Shown: positions 25,896-35,500, counted from the stretch's first letter. The stretch: DNA of 64,000 bases from Aquirickettsiella sp049797115 (GCA_049797115.1 JBARFJ010000019.1:1-64000); one strand, 5' to 3'. Notes: a model not told the origin generated them from the letters alone. Program-made: numbers and translations.

Positions 25896-27119
25896 ATGGC
25901 AAAGAAACCGACTAAGAATTTGATTGTAGGCTTAGATATTGGCACGTCTAAGGTCAATGCCTTAGTAGGAGAAATAAAGCCCAATGGTGTCGAAATTATT
26001 GGTATGGGGATTTATCCATCATTAGGATTAAAACGAGGTGTAGTAGTCAATATTGATGCAACCGTTAATTCAATTCAACAAGCTGTGGGTGAAGCAGAAG
26101 CAATGGCGGGATGTCCAGTTCGAAGTGTATATACGGGAATAGCTGGAAATCATATTCGAAGCTTGAATTCTCACGGAATTGTCGCGATACAAAATCAAGA
26201 GGTAACACATGCGGATGTTGAACGTGTGATTGATGCAGCGAAAGCGGTTGCAATTCCAGCAGATCAAAAAATATTACATATTTTGCCCCAGGAATTTATT
26301 ATTGATAGCCAAGAAGGTATTCGTGAGCCAATCGGCATGTCAGGCGTGCGTTTAGAAGCTAAAGTTCATATGGTAACGGGAGCGGTGAGTGCAGCACAAA
26401 ATATCATTAAATGTATTCAACGTTGCGGTTTAGAAGTTTCAGAAATAATTTTAGAACAACTTGCTTCAAGTCAATCCGTATTAACAGAAGACGAGAAAGA
26501 GTTAGGCGTGTGTTTAATAGACATTGGTGGTGGAACAACCGACATCGCTATATTTACCGAAGGTGCTATACGCTTTACCTCTGTTATTCCGATTGCCGGT
26601 GATCAGGTCACGAATGATATTGCAGTTGCATTAAGAACACCTACACAAAGTGCCGAACAGATTAAAAGAAAACATGCTTGTGCTTTGCCAGAATTAGCAA
26701 ACCCAGATGAACTTGTTGAGGTATCTGGAGTAGGCGATCGGCCCGGGCGGACGCTGACTAAACGTGCTTTAGCTGAAGTTGTGGGACCGCGTTATGAAGA
26801 GCTTTTCCATTTGGTGAAAGCAGAATTATATCGCAGTGGTTTTGAAGAATTTCTTGCGGCAGGGGTGGTATTAACTGGCGGTGCTTCTAATGTTAGCGGG
26901 AGTGTCGAGTTAGCAGAAAAGATTTTTAAGTTGCCCGTAAGACTCGGTCATCCTCAATATATTACTGGAAATAATGAAGTAACGACGAATGGGATGTATG
27001 CGACTAGTACAGGCTTACTATTATATGGCTATCAACAACAATGCGAGCAGCGAAAACCTAATGTTTTATTTGGTAGAAAAATAGCACGTATAAAAAATTG
27101 GTTATGCGAAAATTTTTAA
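25896..27119 (+). CDS. ftsA: Cell division protein FtsA
   Basis: Actin-like ATPase that tethers FtsZ filaments to the membrane. It has 407 residues. Visible blocks are the phosphate-1 loop (LIVGLDIGTSKVNALVGE), the 1C domain region (GVVVNIDATVNSIQQAV), phosphate-2 (CLIDIGGGTTDIAIF) and the adenosine motif (GVVLTGGASNVSG). A C-terminal amphipathic membrane-targeting helix follows (FGRKIARIKNWLCENF). The start has GAAGG upstream. It sits 171 bp after ftsQ and 28 bp before ftsZ. Confidence 0.96.
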   Translation: MAKKPTKNLIVGLDIGTSKVNALVGEIKPNGVEIIGMGIYPSLGLKRGVVVNIDATVNSIQQAVGEAEAMAGCPVRSVYTGIAGNHIRSLNSHGIVAIQNQEVTHADVERVIDAAKAVAIPADQKILHILPQEFIIDSQEGIREPIGMSGVRLEAKVHMVTGAVSAAQNIIKCIQRCGLEVSEIILEQLASSQSVLTEDEKELGVCLIDIGGGTTDIAIFTEGAIRFTSVIPIAGDQVTNDIAVALRTPTQSAEQIKRKHACALPELANPDELVEVSGVGDRPGRTLTKRALAEVVGPRYEELFHLVKAELYRSGFEEFLAAGVVLTGGASNVSGSVELAEKIFKLPVRLGHPQYITGNNEVTTNGMYATSTGLLLYGYQQQCEQRKPNVLFGRKIARIKNWLCENF

Positions 27120-27147
27120 AAAATACTGAAATCCTTAGGAGTTAATT

Positions 27148-28326
27148 ATGAGTGCCAAATTTGATTCGCACAATCCCCCTTTACAAAATGCTGTCATTAA
27201 AGTTGTTGGCGTTGGAGGAGGTGGCGGTAATACGCTTGAACATATGTTGGCACAAGATATTCCAGGAGTAGAGTTTATCTGTGCTAATACCGATGCTCAA
27301 GCGCTAAAAAACTCTTCCGCTAATTGTTTGTTACAATTGGGCCAACAAATCACCAAAGGTTTAGGTGCTGGAGCAAATCCAGAGATAGGTCGCCTTGCCG
27401 CTGAGGCAGATAGAGAAAGAGTTAGAGCGGCGTTAGAGGGAGCAGATATGGTTTTTATCACTGCAGGGATGGGTGGAGGTACAGGAACAGGTGCCGCACC
27501 GGTGATTGCAGAGATTGCTAAGCAGATGAAAATTTTAACGGTGGCTGTAGTAACTAAGCCTTTTGAGATTGAAGGAAAGAAACGTTTGCGCTTAGCTGAA
27601 GAAGGAATTAAGCAGCTTAGTCAGCATGTCGATTCGCTCATTACTATTCCCAACGAAAAATTAATGAACGTTTTAGGTGATGAAGTTAGTTTTTTAGATG
27701 CATTTAAAGCAGTAGATGATGTATTATTTGGCGCTGTCAAAGGAATTGCTGCTTTAATAACCCGTGCGGGCTTAATTAATGTGGATTTTGCGGATGTAAA
27801 AACAGTGATGTCAGAGATGGGTACCACCATGATGGGGACAGGAGTAGGATTAGGTTCAGACAGGGCTCTATCAGCAGCAAACGCCGCTATAGGTAGTCCT
27901 CTTTTAAAAGATATAAATTTAAAAGGGGCACGTGGTGTGTTAGTTAACATAACCGCAGGGCCGGACTTATCAATGAAAGAATTTGGAATAGTCGGTGGGG
28001 TTATTAAAGAAATTGCCTCAGAAGATGCTAATGTGGTTATTGGTACAGTGATAGATCCAGGAATGAATGATGAGTTGCGAGTGACAATAGTAATAACAGG
28101 TCTTGGACATCATCTTCCTATGGATGCTGTCATGCATGAGGGAGAGGACTCAGGTCTTATTAGAGCAGCTGATGGTAGTTTGGATTACCATCAATTAGAA
28201 CGTCCTACGGTATTACGAAAACAAGGTATTGTTACGTCGAGTAAGTCTACAATAGATAGCACTACTACCGATATTGAATATTTTGATATTCCAGCTTTTT
28301 TACGAAGACAAGAAGAGGTTTCTTAA
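27148..28326 (+). CDS. ftsZ: Cell division GTPase FtsZ
   Basis: Tubulin-like GTPase forming the Z ring. It has 392 residues. The GTP-binding G-box GMGGGTGTGAAP and the T7-loop region (NVDFADVKTVMSEMG) are intact, and the N-terminal KVVGVGGGGGNTLEHM is typical. The C-terminal conserved peptide that binds FtsA and ZipA is DIPAFLRRQEE. A strong Shine-Dalgarno (TAGGAG) precedes the ATG. lpxC begins 2 nt after the stop, so translation is probably coupled. Confidence 0.97.
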   Translation: MSAKFDSHNPPLQNAVIKVVGVGGGGGNTLEHMLAQDIPGVEFICANTDAQALKNSSANCLLQLGQQITKGLGAGANPEIGRLAAEADRERVRAALEGADMVFITAGMGGGTGTGAAPVIAEIAKQMKILTVAVVTKPFEIEGKKRLRLAEEGIKQLSQHVDSLITIPNEKLMNVLGDEVSFLDAFKAVDDVLFGAVKGIAALITRAGLINVDFADVKTVMSEMGTTMMGTGVGLGSDRALSAANAAIGSPLLKDINLKGARGVLVNITAGPDLSMKEFGIVGGVIKEIASEDANVVIGTVIDPGMNDELRVTIVITGLGHHLPMDAVMHEGEDSGLIRAADGSLDYHQLERPTVLRKQGIVTSSKSTIDSTTTDIEYFDIPAFLRRQEEVS

Positions 28327-28328
28327 GG

Positions 28329-29348
28329 GTGTCCAGAAAAAACAATTCAATTCAAACTCCACGTGCGCGAAAACAAAGTACTTTAAAAAAAGTTATTCGA
28401 GCCGCTAAATCGCGTGCGTTAAAACAACGTACTTTAAAAAACGTTATTAAAGCCGCAGGTATCACTTTACATAGTGGAGAGACGGCTATTTTGACCTTGC
28501 GACCAGCGCCTATTAACACTGGAATTATTTTTCGAAGGATAGATTTTAATCCTATCGTTGAAGTTCAAGCCCGTGCCGAGCATGTGGGTGAAACTACCTT
28601 GCAAACTACTTTACTCAAAAATGGTGTCCGAGTGGCTACTATAGAGCATTTAATGTCGGCTATGGCGGGCTTGGGTATTGATAATGCATATGTGGATATT
28701 ACCGCTTCAGAAATTCCTATTATGGATGGAAGCGCAGGACCCTTTATTTTTTTGATTCAGTCTGCGGGAATTGAGGAGCAAAGTGCTTCAAAACGATTTA
28801 TACGAATCAAGCAAGCGATTAAAGTGACAGAAGGGGATAAGTGGGCTTCTTTTGAACCGTTCGATGGGTTTAAGGTTTCTTTTGAAATTGATTTTAATCA
28901 CCCGCTTTTTCAAAATCGTAGTCAAAAAGCCAGTATTGATTTTTCTACGACTTCCTATATTAAAGAGGTTAGTCGCGCACGTACATTTGGTTTTATGGCA
29001 GATTACGAAAAATTACGTGAGGTTCGACTTGCTTTAGGTGGAAGCCTTGATAATGCAGTTGTTGTAGATGAATATAGAGTGCTAAATGAAGATGGTTTAC
29101 GTTACGAAGATGAGTTTGTACGTCATAAAATTCTTGATGCAGTCGGAGATCTCTATTTATTAGGTCACAGCCTTATCGGAGCATTTAGTGGCTATAAATC
29201 GGGTCATGCACTGAATAACCTACTATTACGCCGCTTGCTGAGCAATGCAGATGCTTGGGAATATGTCGAATTTGAAGATGAAATAAAGGCACCGCTGGTT
29301 TATCGGCGCGCTTTGTTAGATCTAGAAGCCTATTATATTAAGGACTAA
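28329..29348 (+). CDS. lpxC: UDP-3-O-acyl-N-acetylglucosamine deacetylase LpxC, with duplicated N-terminus
   Basis: Zinc deacetylase, the committed step of lipid A synthesis. The normal protein begins at about KQRTLKNVIKAAGITLHSG. The zinc ligands are in TIEHLMSAMAGLG and RHKILDAVGDLYLLG, with the GHALNN motif near the end. It has 339 residues against about 305 in E. coli. The extra length is an N-terminal extension containing a 17-residue tandem duplication (residues 12-28 and 29-45: RARKQSTLKKVIRAAKS, then RALKQRTLKNVIKAAGI). The only usable start is GTG 28329, because no ATG, GTG or TTG lies between it and the core. Position after ftsZ is conserved in gammaproteobacteria. Confidence 0.95.
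   Translation: MSRKNNSIQTPRARKQSTLKKVIRAAKSRALKQRTLKNVIKAAGITLHSGETAILTLRPAPINTGIIFRRIDFNPIVEVQARAEHVGETTLQTTLLKNGVRVATIEHLMSAMAGLGIDNAYVDITASEIPIMDGSAGPFIFLIQSAGIEEQSASKRFIRIKQAIKVTEGDKWASFEPFDGFKVSFEIDFNHPLFQNRSQKASIDFSTTSYIKEVSRARTFGFMADYEKLREVRLALGGSLDNAVVVDEYRVLNEDGLRYEDEFVRHKILDAVGDLYLLGHSLIGAFSGYKSGHALNNLLLRRLLSNADAWEYVEFEDEIKAPLVYRRALLDLEAYYIKD
28362..28463 (+). repeat. 51-bp in-frame tandem duplication in lpxC
   Basis: Two 51-bp units (28362-28412 and 28413-28463) share most bases and encode two versions of the LpxC start segment. The second matches the family N-terminus; the first has diverged. Confidence 0.85.
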
Positions 29349-29380
29349 ATGGTTAAAGCCTAATCTCAGAGCCTAGGTTT

Positions 29381-29475
29381 CGTCATTGCAAGCGCGAAAT
29401 GCGTGGCAATCTCATTGCTCAACTTTTTCTGGATGGCCACACGGTCTTACTGACGTTTCGGCCTCGCCATGACGG
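29381..29475. repeat. GTCATTGCGAG-type repeat, copy 1 (between lpxC and rnhA)
   Basis: About 95 bp bounded by CGTCATTGC and GCCATGACGG, which are imperfect inverted repeats of each other. It contains GGCAATCTCATTG and TGGATGGCC. A related copy is at 60067-60133. It lies in the convergent lpxC/rnhA gap and may act as a bidirectional terminator-like hairpin; similar intergenic repeats are widespread in intracellular bacteria. Confidence 0.7.
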
Positions 29476-29545
29476 CTCATAGTGTTTGTTCTGTGCTGAC
29501 CTAATCAGAGTTTCTATTTTCTCTTTGTATATGAAGTATAAGTTG

Positions 29546-29992
29546 CTATTTTAAAAGTTCGTCCAAGGCAGCATTAGCTAAGCTGTCTACACGGTCGTTT
29601 TCTGGATGGCCGCTATGTCCTTTTACCCATTTCCAGTGGATTTGATGGCGTTCTGCTTGTGCGGTTAATTCTTTCCATAAATCAGAATTTTTAACAGGTT
29701 TTTTACTCGCAGTGAGCCAAGCTCGTCGCTTCCATTGAGGCAGCCACTGGGTAATACCTTTTTGGACATATTGTGAATCAGTGCTGAGTGATATTTGACA
29801 GGGTTTTTTTACCGCCATTAAAGCCTGAATGGCCGCCATTAACTCCATACGATTATTGGTAGTAGAGGTTTCTGTGCCTGAAATAGTTTTTTCTTTTCCC
29901 TGATATCGCAGCAGAGCTGCCCAGGCTCCAGGCCCTGGATTTCCTCGGCAAGCGCCATCGGTAAAAATCTCTATTTTTGGGATTTTAGGCAT
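29546..29992 (-). CDS. rnhA: Ribonuclease HI
   Basis: Degrades the RNA strand of RNA-DNA hybrids. It has 148 residues from the ATG at 29992, which has GAGG 8 nt upstream; an ATG six codons earlier has weaker support. The active-site carboxylates are visible: IFTDGACRGNPGPGAWAALL (Asp), NNRMELMAAIQAL (Glu), LSTDSQYVQKGITQW (Asp) and GHPENDRVDSLA (His, Asp). The basic protrusion WKRRAWLTASKKPVKN is of the E. coli type. The start overlaps the end of the upstream methyltransferase gene by 8 nt, so the two form one transcript. Confidence 0.96.
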   Translation of the reverse strand: MPKIPKIEIFTDGACRGNPGPGAWAALLRYQGKEKTISGTETSTTNNRMELMAAIQALMAVKKPCQISLSTDSQYVQKGITQWLPQWKRRAWLTASKKPVKNSDLWKELTAQAERHQIHWKWVKGHSGHPENDRVDSLANAALDELLK

Positions 29993-30704
29993 GATGGGGT
30001 CCTCTAGCATTTGGAGCTAATACCTTATTAGTGAGTACTGGGGGAAATTGCCAAACTAAGCCTAAGCCATTGAGTTTTTTTATTCGTTTTTCTGCAATAA
30101 TCAAATAAATTCCTCCCATATAAGGCGTAAGCCAAGGTGATACCCGTTCTAACCATGCTAATTTCTTAAATAGCCATAAACCGGGGGTGCTGGATAAAGG
30201 AGGGCGGAACAGAAAGCTCTCAGTATGCTGAATCTCCCCTCCTAAAAAGTGAATCCATTGGCAAAGAGTTTGGATGGCGTGAAAACGACCATCCCAAGCA
30301 GGTTTCTTACTCAATGGGAATAGCTGATATAGACCCCATAAACTGATAGGATTGACCCCTAATATAATTAAATGGCCGCTGGGGGCGAGTACTCGCCAGG
30401 CTTCTGTGAGTATGGCTAGTGCGGTACTTTTGCCTGTTTCTAATGTATGAGGCATCAGGACTAGATTAATACTGTCATTGGCAAAGGGTAAATGAGTGTA
30501 TAGACTTTCTACGCTAGAGTCGTCTATATGATCAGCAATAGGCTTACATTTACATTGTGGGGACACTCTAATTTTATGGATAATAGGGCTAATTGATAAG
30601 CTCGAAAATGAATGTGGGCTCAATTGCAATAAGTGTCGGCCTGCATAATGAGGGATTAGGCTAGCTAAACGCTGATCTTCAATATCTAGGTAATGCTGTT
30701 TCAA
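29985..30704 (-). CDS. SAM-dependent methyltransferase (methyltransferase type 11 family)
   Basis: A 239-residue class I methyltransferase-like protein. The recognisable parts are LPFANDSINLVLMPHTLE and EAWRVLAPSGHLIILGVNP, the post-motif I and motif III regions of this family. The canonical glycine-rich motif I is not clear. Proteins of this kind are encoded next to rnhA in many gammaproteobacteria, usually with dnaQ and gloB nearby. The substrate is unknown. No signal peptide is present. Confidence 0.82.
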   Translation of the reverse strand: MKQHYLDIEDQRLASLIPHYAGRHLLQLSPHSFSSLSISPIIHKIRVSPQCKCKPIADHIDDSSVESLYTHLPFANDSINLVLMPHTLETGKSTALAILTEAWRVLAPSGHLIILGVNPISLWGLYQLFPLSKKPAWDGRFHAIQTLCQWIHFLGGEIQHTESFLFRPPLSSTPGLWLFKKLAWLERVSPWLTPYMGGIYLIIAEKRIKKLNGLGLVWQFPPVLTNKVLAPNARGPHHA

Positions 30705-30976
30705 AGGGGTTATCCAGCTAATAAACAGTTAGAAGTAATTAAATCAATGAATCTTAACACCTTTTTATTATCGCATAGGTAGGTCTGGCTAAAAAGATCC
30801 TTAAAATGCCGGTTTTAACCTGCATTTCTACTTAAATACAATGCAAAAATGTAGGTCTTTGAGTAAGTAATAATTGCTTTGAATGTAGGTTAAAAACTTA
30901 CAAAAAAGAGGTTTAATTTAGCTTTTGTAAGCCCTTTATCTTGACCTGCCTAAGGGGTACCCGTAAGATCTTTAGT

Positions 30977-32296
30977 ATGACTTATAAAATACTTAAAATT
31001 TATTCATTATTACTGACTGTATTATTCATTCTAGCCGTGGGTATCACCGCATGTGTGCAGTTTCCTATTTCTGAAAAGGGTGGGATGGGTCTCAGCGGTT
31101 CGGATAACGATATAGATAGTAAAAGCTATCAAGCCGTTATTATGAAATCGACTGGTAGTAGTTTAGCGCCTCAAAATGCCAAAGCGCTTTATAGCGCTGT
31201 AGACAAGGGTACGCTTTGGGCACCTATTCGAGCCCATTTACAATTGTCAGCTCGTGAGGAAAACCAACCTCAGGTCCAAGAGCAGATTCGTTGGTTTGCT
31301 AAAAACCCTGCCTATTTAAAAGATGCGGTAAGTCGAGCTGCGCCCTATATTTACTATGTATATGCGCAGGTGAGACTTCGTGATTTGCCTACAGAGTTGG
31401 TTTTATTACCTATTATTGAAAGTGGTTATAATCCATCAGCGACTAACTCGTCTTCAGGGGCAGCTGGTTTATGGCAGTTAATGACCAGTACCGCTAAGGG
31501 GTATGGTGTTCATCAAGATAGAGCTTTTGATGGTCGTCGAGATATTAGTAGCTCGACCAATGCGGCCTTAAATTACTTAACCTATTTAAGAAGCTTCTTC
31601 GGGGGCGACTGGTTATTGGCCATCGCGGCTTATGACACAGGCGAAGGTAACGTGCAGAATGCGATCCGCCATAATACGCAGCAAGATAAGAACACCCATT
31701 TCTGGGCATTGCCATTGGCATCTGAGACACGTTCTTATATTCCGCGTTTATTGGCTTTAGCTGCGATTGTTAAAAACCCAGCTAAGTATGGCGTGAGTTT
31801 ACCTCCTGTCAGTGCTAAGCCTTATTTAGAGCTAGTTGACGCAAATAGCATGAGTTTAACTCATGTAGCTAAATTAGCGGGCATGAGCGTTGCGCAATTA
31901 AAGGAATTGAATCCGGGGGTAAAAAATAGTTCTGCTGTGATTAAACGTGGTCAATTAGCTTTACCTATTGATAGGGTAGCTTTGTATAAACAACAATTAG
32001 CGCCTGCTGCTTCAACTTCAAACTTAAAGGTTCAGGTGGGTGACAATAAGCTTGCTTTAAACCAAACTGGAGGCAAGCATAGCCCTGTCAAATTAGTGAG
32101 TAACCAAGCTAAGCCAAGTGCGGCTTTGGTAAAGACAAAACCAACTTCGCAACAATTCTACTTGGTAAAAAGTGGAGACACACTCGCAGGTATTGCTAAG
32201 CATTACCACGTATCGGTTAAGAAAATCCAGGCTTGGAACAAGCTAGATAGCGACTTCCTCAAGCCAGGTGAAAAACTAAAAATTATGCTTTCATAA
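30977..32296 (+). CDS. mltD: Membrane-bound lytic murein transglycosylase D with LysM domains
   Basis: Cleaves the MurNAc-GlcNAc bond of peptidoglycan, producing anhydromuropeptides. It has 439 residues from the ATG at 30977; a TTG 36 bp upstream is open but would place residues before the signal peptide. The N-terminus is a lipoprotein signal (LFILAVGITAC, lipidated Cys about residue 26). The SLT domain carries the catalytic Glu in LLPIIESGYNPSATNSSSGAAGLWQLM, and AIAAYDTGEGNV follows. There is a degenerate LysM at about 285-335 and a clear LysM at the C-terminus (YLVKSGDTLAGIAKHYHVSVKKIQAWNKL). A strong terminator follows the gene. Confidence 0.94.
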   Translation: MTYKILKIYSLLLTVLFILAVGITACVQFPISEKGGMGLSGSDNDIDSKSYQAVIMKSTGSSLAPQNAKALYSAVDKGTLWAPIRAHLQLSAREENQPQVQEQIRWFAKNPAYLKDAVSRAAPYIYYVYAQVRLRDLPTELVLLPIIESGYNPSATNSSSGAAGLWQLMTSTAKGYGVHQDRAFDGRRDISSSTNAALNYLTYLRSFFGGDWLLAIAAYDTGEGNVQNAIRHNTQQDKNTHFWALPLASETRSYIPRLLALAAIVKNPAKYGVSLPPVSAKPYLELVDANSMSLTHVAKLAGMSVAQLKELNPGVKNSSAVIKRGQLALPIDRVALYKQQLAPAASTSNLKVQVGDNKLALNQTGGKHSPVKLVSNQAKPSAALVKTKPTSQQFYLVKSGDTLAGIAKHYHVSVKKIQAWNKLDSDFLKPGEKLKIMLS

Positions 32297-32306
32297 GCAT
32301 AACTTT

Positions 32307-32345
32307 AAAACGAAGTAAGTACTGTGCACCACTTCGTTTTTTTTT
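32307..32345. terminator. Bidirectional terminator between mltD and galU
   Basis: A perfect 10-bp stem (AAAACGAAGT / ACTTCGTTTT) with a 14-nt loop, followed on the plus strand by a run of nine T including the stem end. The A-tract on the left makes it usable for galU on the minus strand too. Confidence 0.9.
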
Positions 32346-32356
32346 GCCTAAAAAAA

Positions 32357-33244
32357 CTAGAGATGATTATTACTCAAAGTCTTTAAGTAATGAGTAAACA
32401 AATTTTTAGTTTCTGGATGCTTTAAGGCGTAAGCAATCGTCGCTTTTAAATAACCAAATTTACTTCCACAATCATAGCGTATCCCTACAAATTCCCATGC
32501 ATGCATTATCTCATCGTTTAGCTGGCGAGCGATAGCATCAGTCAGTTGAATTTCTCCGTTTTTTCCAATGGGAGTCTTGGAAAGATAAGGGAAAATGGTT
32601 GAAGTAAGAATATAACGACCGACCACAGCCAAATTGGAAGGTGCTTCTTTGTGACTAGGTTTTTCTACAATAGTATTGATTTGGCTCAGTCTACCTTCTT
32701 TAGTTTTATAACCGACTATACCATATTGCTCACTTTCTACGGGAGTTACGGCTTGAACGGCAATGACAGTATTTTGTTTTTCTTGATAGATATCTAACAT
32801 TTGTTTTAAACACGGGATAGTAGAATCTATCAAATCATCGGCAAGTAAAACGGCAAATGCTTCATCATTGATAAGCGGTCGTGCACATAAAACAGCATGT
32901 CCTAAGCCTAAAGTATCTGGTTGACGCAAATACACACAACTAACGCCTTTCGGTAAGATATTTTTTACAATATCTAAGAGCTCTTTTTTTCCAGCTTCGT
33001 TGAGTTTGGCTTCTAATTCATAATTCGAATCAAAATGATCTTCAATAGCCCGCTTACTACTACTCGTTATAAAAATGAGCTCAGTAATTCCCGCAGCAAT
33101 CGCCTCTTCAACCGCATATTGAATTAAAGGTTTATCTACGATAGGTAACATTTCCTTAGGACTTGCTTTAGTTGCGGGTAAAAAACGCGTACCAAGACCT
33201 GCAACTGGAAAAAGTGCTTTAGTAATTTTTTTAATCTTTTTCAT
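32357..33244 (-). CDS. galU: UTP-glucose-1-phosphate uridylyltransferase
   Basis: Makes UDP-glucose from UTP and glucose-1-phosphate. It has 295 residues. The nucleotide-binding start is KALFPVAGLGTRFLPATKASPKEMLPIVDKPLIQYAVEEA. FAVLLADDLID, VEKPSHKEAPSNLAVVGRYIL and GEIQLTDAI are conserved GalU blocks. It directly follows ugd on the same strand with a 1-nt gap, so the two form an operon making UDP-glucuronate for surface polysaccharide. Confidence 0.96.
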   Translation of the reverse strand: MKKIKKITKALFPVAGLGTRFLPATKASPKEMLPIVDKPLIQYAVEEAIAAGITELIFITSSSKRAIEDHFDSNYELEAKLNEAGKKELLDIVKNILPKGVSCVYLRQPDTLGLGHAVLCARPLINDEAFAVLLADDLIDSTIPCLKQMLDIYQEKQNTVIAVQAVTPVESEQYGIVGYKTKEGRLSQINTIVEKPSHKEAPSNLAVVGRYILTSTIFPYLSKTPIGKNGEIQLTDAIARQLNDEIMHAWEFVGIRYDCGSKFGYLKATIAYALKHPETKNLFTHYLKTLSNNHL

Positions 33245-33245
33245 G

Positions 33246-34577
33246 CTAGAAATGCTCCCCGCGACCTATAGCATAGTATTTAATTCCCAATTGCTTTAAA
33301 TAATCTGGATCATAAAGATTTCTTCCGTCAAAGATAGCGGGCTGTTTTAAACGTTCTTTGATAAGTTGGAAATCCGGATTAAAGAAGATATTCCATTCGG
33401 TGACTATCACTAAGACATCGGCATTAACTAAGGCCTCTTCAGGACTGCCACAGCAACTAAAATTAGCTTGATCCTTATATAAACGAATTGCTTCTGGCAT
33501 GGCGACAGGGTCATACGCTTGAATTTTCATGCCTGCAGCTAAAGCAGCGGCAATAAACACTTTGCTAGGTGCTTCGCGCATATCGTCAGTATTCGGCTTA
33601 AAAGATAAGCCCCATAGTGCAACTTTTTTCCCGCATACATCATTTTGAAAAAATTGTGAAATTTTGCTAAATAAAAGTTTTTTTTGTGCATCATTTACTT
33701 GATGTACGGCATTTAATAGCTTAGGTTGGTAATTAACCGTTTTAGCGGTAGCTTCTAAAGCGAGCACATCCTTAGGGAAACAAGAACCACCATAACCACA
33801 CCCAGGATTAATAAAATGATAACCGATACGCGGGTCAGAACCAATCCCAATACGAACTTGCTCAATATCTGCATTTAAACGATCGGCCAATTGGCTCATT
33901 TCATTCATAAAGCTTATTTTGGTAGCTAAAAAGGCATTGGCCGCATATTTTGTAAGTTCGGCTGAACGAATATCCATAGCGATTAAACGATCATTATTAC
34001 GATTAAAAGGTCTATAAAGATGTCGTAAATGGGATTCTGCAGCTTTATTATCGGTGCCAATAATAATTCTATCAGAACGCATAAAATCATTTACTGCTGC
34101 ACCTTCACGTAAAAACTCAGGATTCGAAGCGACATCAAATGAAATGCTGACATTGCGCTGATGTAATTGTTTTTGAATAACTGTCTTTACTTGATCGGCA
34201 GTCCCTACTGGCACAGTCGATTTATTGATAATCAACTTGGGTTCAACCAGTGCTTTCCCTATGTATTCGGCAACCTCTAAAACATAAGTTAAATCCGCTG
34301 AGCCATCTTCATCTTGAGGTGTGCCCACAGTAATAAATTGATAAAAGCCATGCTCAACTCCTTTTTGTGGATCGGTACTAAACTCAAGCCGACCAGCACT
34401 TAAGTTTTTTTGTAATAAAGCAGGCAAATCAGGTTCATGAATAGGGCATTCACCTGATTGTAAACGCTTTACTTTTTCTTGATCAATGTCAATACAAAGT
34501 ACTTTATTTCCGTGCTCGGCTAAACAAGCGGCGGTGACCAAACCTACATAACCTGCACCGAAAAGATTTATTCGCAT
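33246..34577 (-). CDS. ugd: UDP-glucose 6-dehydrogenase
   Basis: Oxidises UDP-glucose to UDP-glucuronate with two NAD+. It has 443 residues. The N-terminal Rossmann motif is INLFGAGYVGLVTAACLAEHGNKVLCID. The catalytic Cys is in NPGCGYGGSCFPKDV, and the conserved KISFMNE and ALWGLSFKPNTDDMREAPS blocks are present. First gene of the ugd-galU pair. The region upstream is shared with divergent thyA. Confidence 0.96.
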   Translation of the reverse strand: MRINLFGAGYVGLVTAACLAEHGNKVLCIDIDQEKVKRLQSGECPIHEPDLPALLQKNLSAGRLEFSTDPQKGVEHGFYQFITVGTPQDEDGSADLTYVLEVAEYIGKALVEPKLIINKSTVPVGTADQVKTVIQKQLHQRNVSISFDVASNPEFLREGAAVNDFMRSDRIIIGTDNKAAESHLRHLYRPFNRNNDRLIAMDIRSAELTKYAANAFLATKISFMNEMSQLADRLNADIEQVRIGIGSDPRIGYHFINPGCGYGGSCFPKDVLALEATAKTVNYQPKLLNAVHQVNDAQKKLLFSKISQFFQNDVCGKKVALWGLSFKPNTDDMREAPSKVFIAAALAAGMKIQAYDPVAMPEAIRLYKDQANFSCCGSPEEALVNADVLVIVTEWNIFFNPDFQLIKERLKQPAIFDGRNLYDPDYLKQLGIKYYAIGRGEHF

Positions 34578-34705
34578 AAAATATTTTAAAAAATGGCTAG
34601 AAAATACTTGGAGTTTAACAAGAACGGTATAGTATCGCAGAATAGTGATAGCTTCAATTTTAGCTGAACATACGCTAGACTTTGGTATTTTACCGAGTAA
34701 CTCTG

Positions 34706-35500
34706 ATGCGATCCTATTTGGATTTTTTACGACATATTCTTAATACGGGACAAGCCAAAACCGATAGGACGGGCACGGGCACACTCAGTACCTTCGCCTA
34801 TCAAATGCGTTTTGATTTGAGTGAGGGTTTTCCTTTAGTCACGACAAAAAAGGTCCATTTAAAAAGCATTATTTATGAATTACTGTGGTTTTTACGTGGT
34901 GATACCAATATTCGTTACTTAAATGAACATCAAGTCACTATTTGGGATGAATGGGCTGATGCAGGAGGTAATTTAGGGCCTATTTATGGTAAACAATGGC
35001 GTTCTTGGCCGACCGCAGATCATCAAACAATTGATCAAATGAGTCAGCTTATTCAACAAATAAAAACTAATCCGGACTCACGTCGCTTAATTGTTAGTGC
35101 TTGGAATGTGGGTGAGTTGGAAAAAATGGCTTTGCCGCCTTGTCATTTGTTGTTTCAATTTTATGTGGCAGATTCACGGCTTTCTTGTCAGCTCTATCAA
35201 CGTAGTGCCGATGCTTTTTTAGGTGTGCCGTTTAATATCGCTTCATATGCACTATTAACCCATATGCTTGCACATCAATGTAATTTACAAGTCGGTGAGT
35301 TTATTTGGACCGGTGGTGATTGTCATATCTATAGCAATCATCTCGAACAAGTGCATACGCAATTGTCGCGACATCCCTATGCTTCACCGCAATTGAATAT
35401 ACTACGCAAACCAGATTTATTATTTGATTATTGCTTTGATGATTTTTCATTAGCAGATTATGCGTATCATCCGCCGATAAAAGCAGCGGTAGCGGTTTAA
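34706..35500 (+). CDS. thyA: Thymidylate synthase
   Basis: Converts dUMP to dTMP with methylene-tetrahydrofolate. From the ATG at 34706 the length is 264 residues, the same as in E. coli; a TTG eight codons upstream is also open. The dUMP and folate sites are standard: DRTGTGTLSTFAYQMRFDL, the catalytic Cys in ALPPCHLLFQFYVAD, CQLYQRSADAFLGVPFNIASYALL and GDCHIYSNH. It is monocistronic. Confidence 0.97.
   Translation: MRSYLDFLRHILNTGQAKTDRTGTGTLSTFAYQMRFDLSEGFPLVTTKKVHLKSIIYELLWFLRGDTNIRYLNEHQVTIWDEWADAGGNLGPIYGKQWRSWPTADHQTIDQMSQLIQQIKTNPDSRRLIVSAWNVGELEKMALPPCHLLFQFYVADSRLSCQLYQRSADAFLGVPFNIASYALLTHMLAHQCNLQVGEFIWTGGDCHIYSNHLEQVHTQLSRHPYASPQLNILRKPDLLFDYCFDDFSLADYAYHPPIKAAVAV

Noticed and set aside
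26411..26602. Arg-rich 63-codon ORF inside ftsA
   Set aside because: Out-of-frame translation of the conserved ftsA ATPase region.
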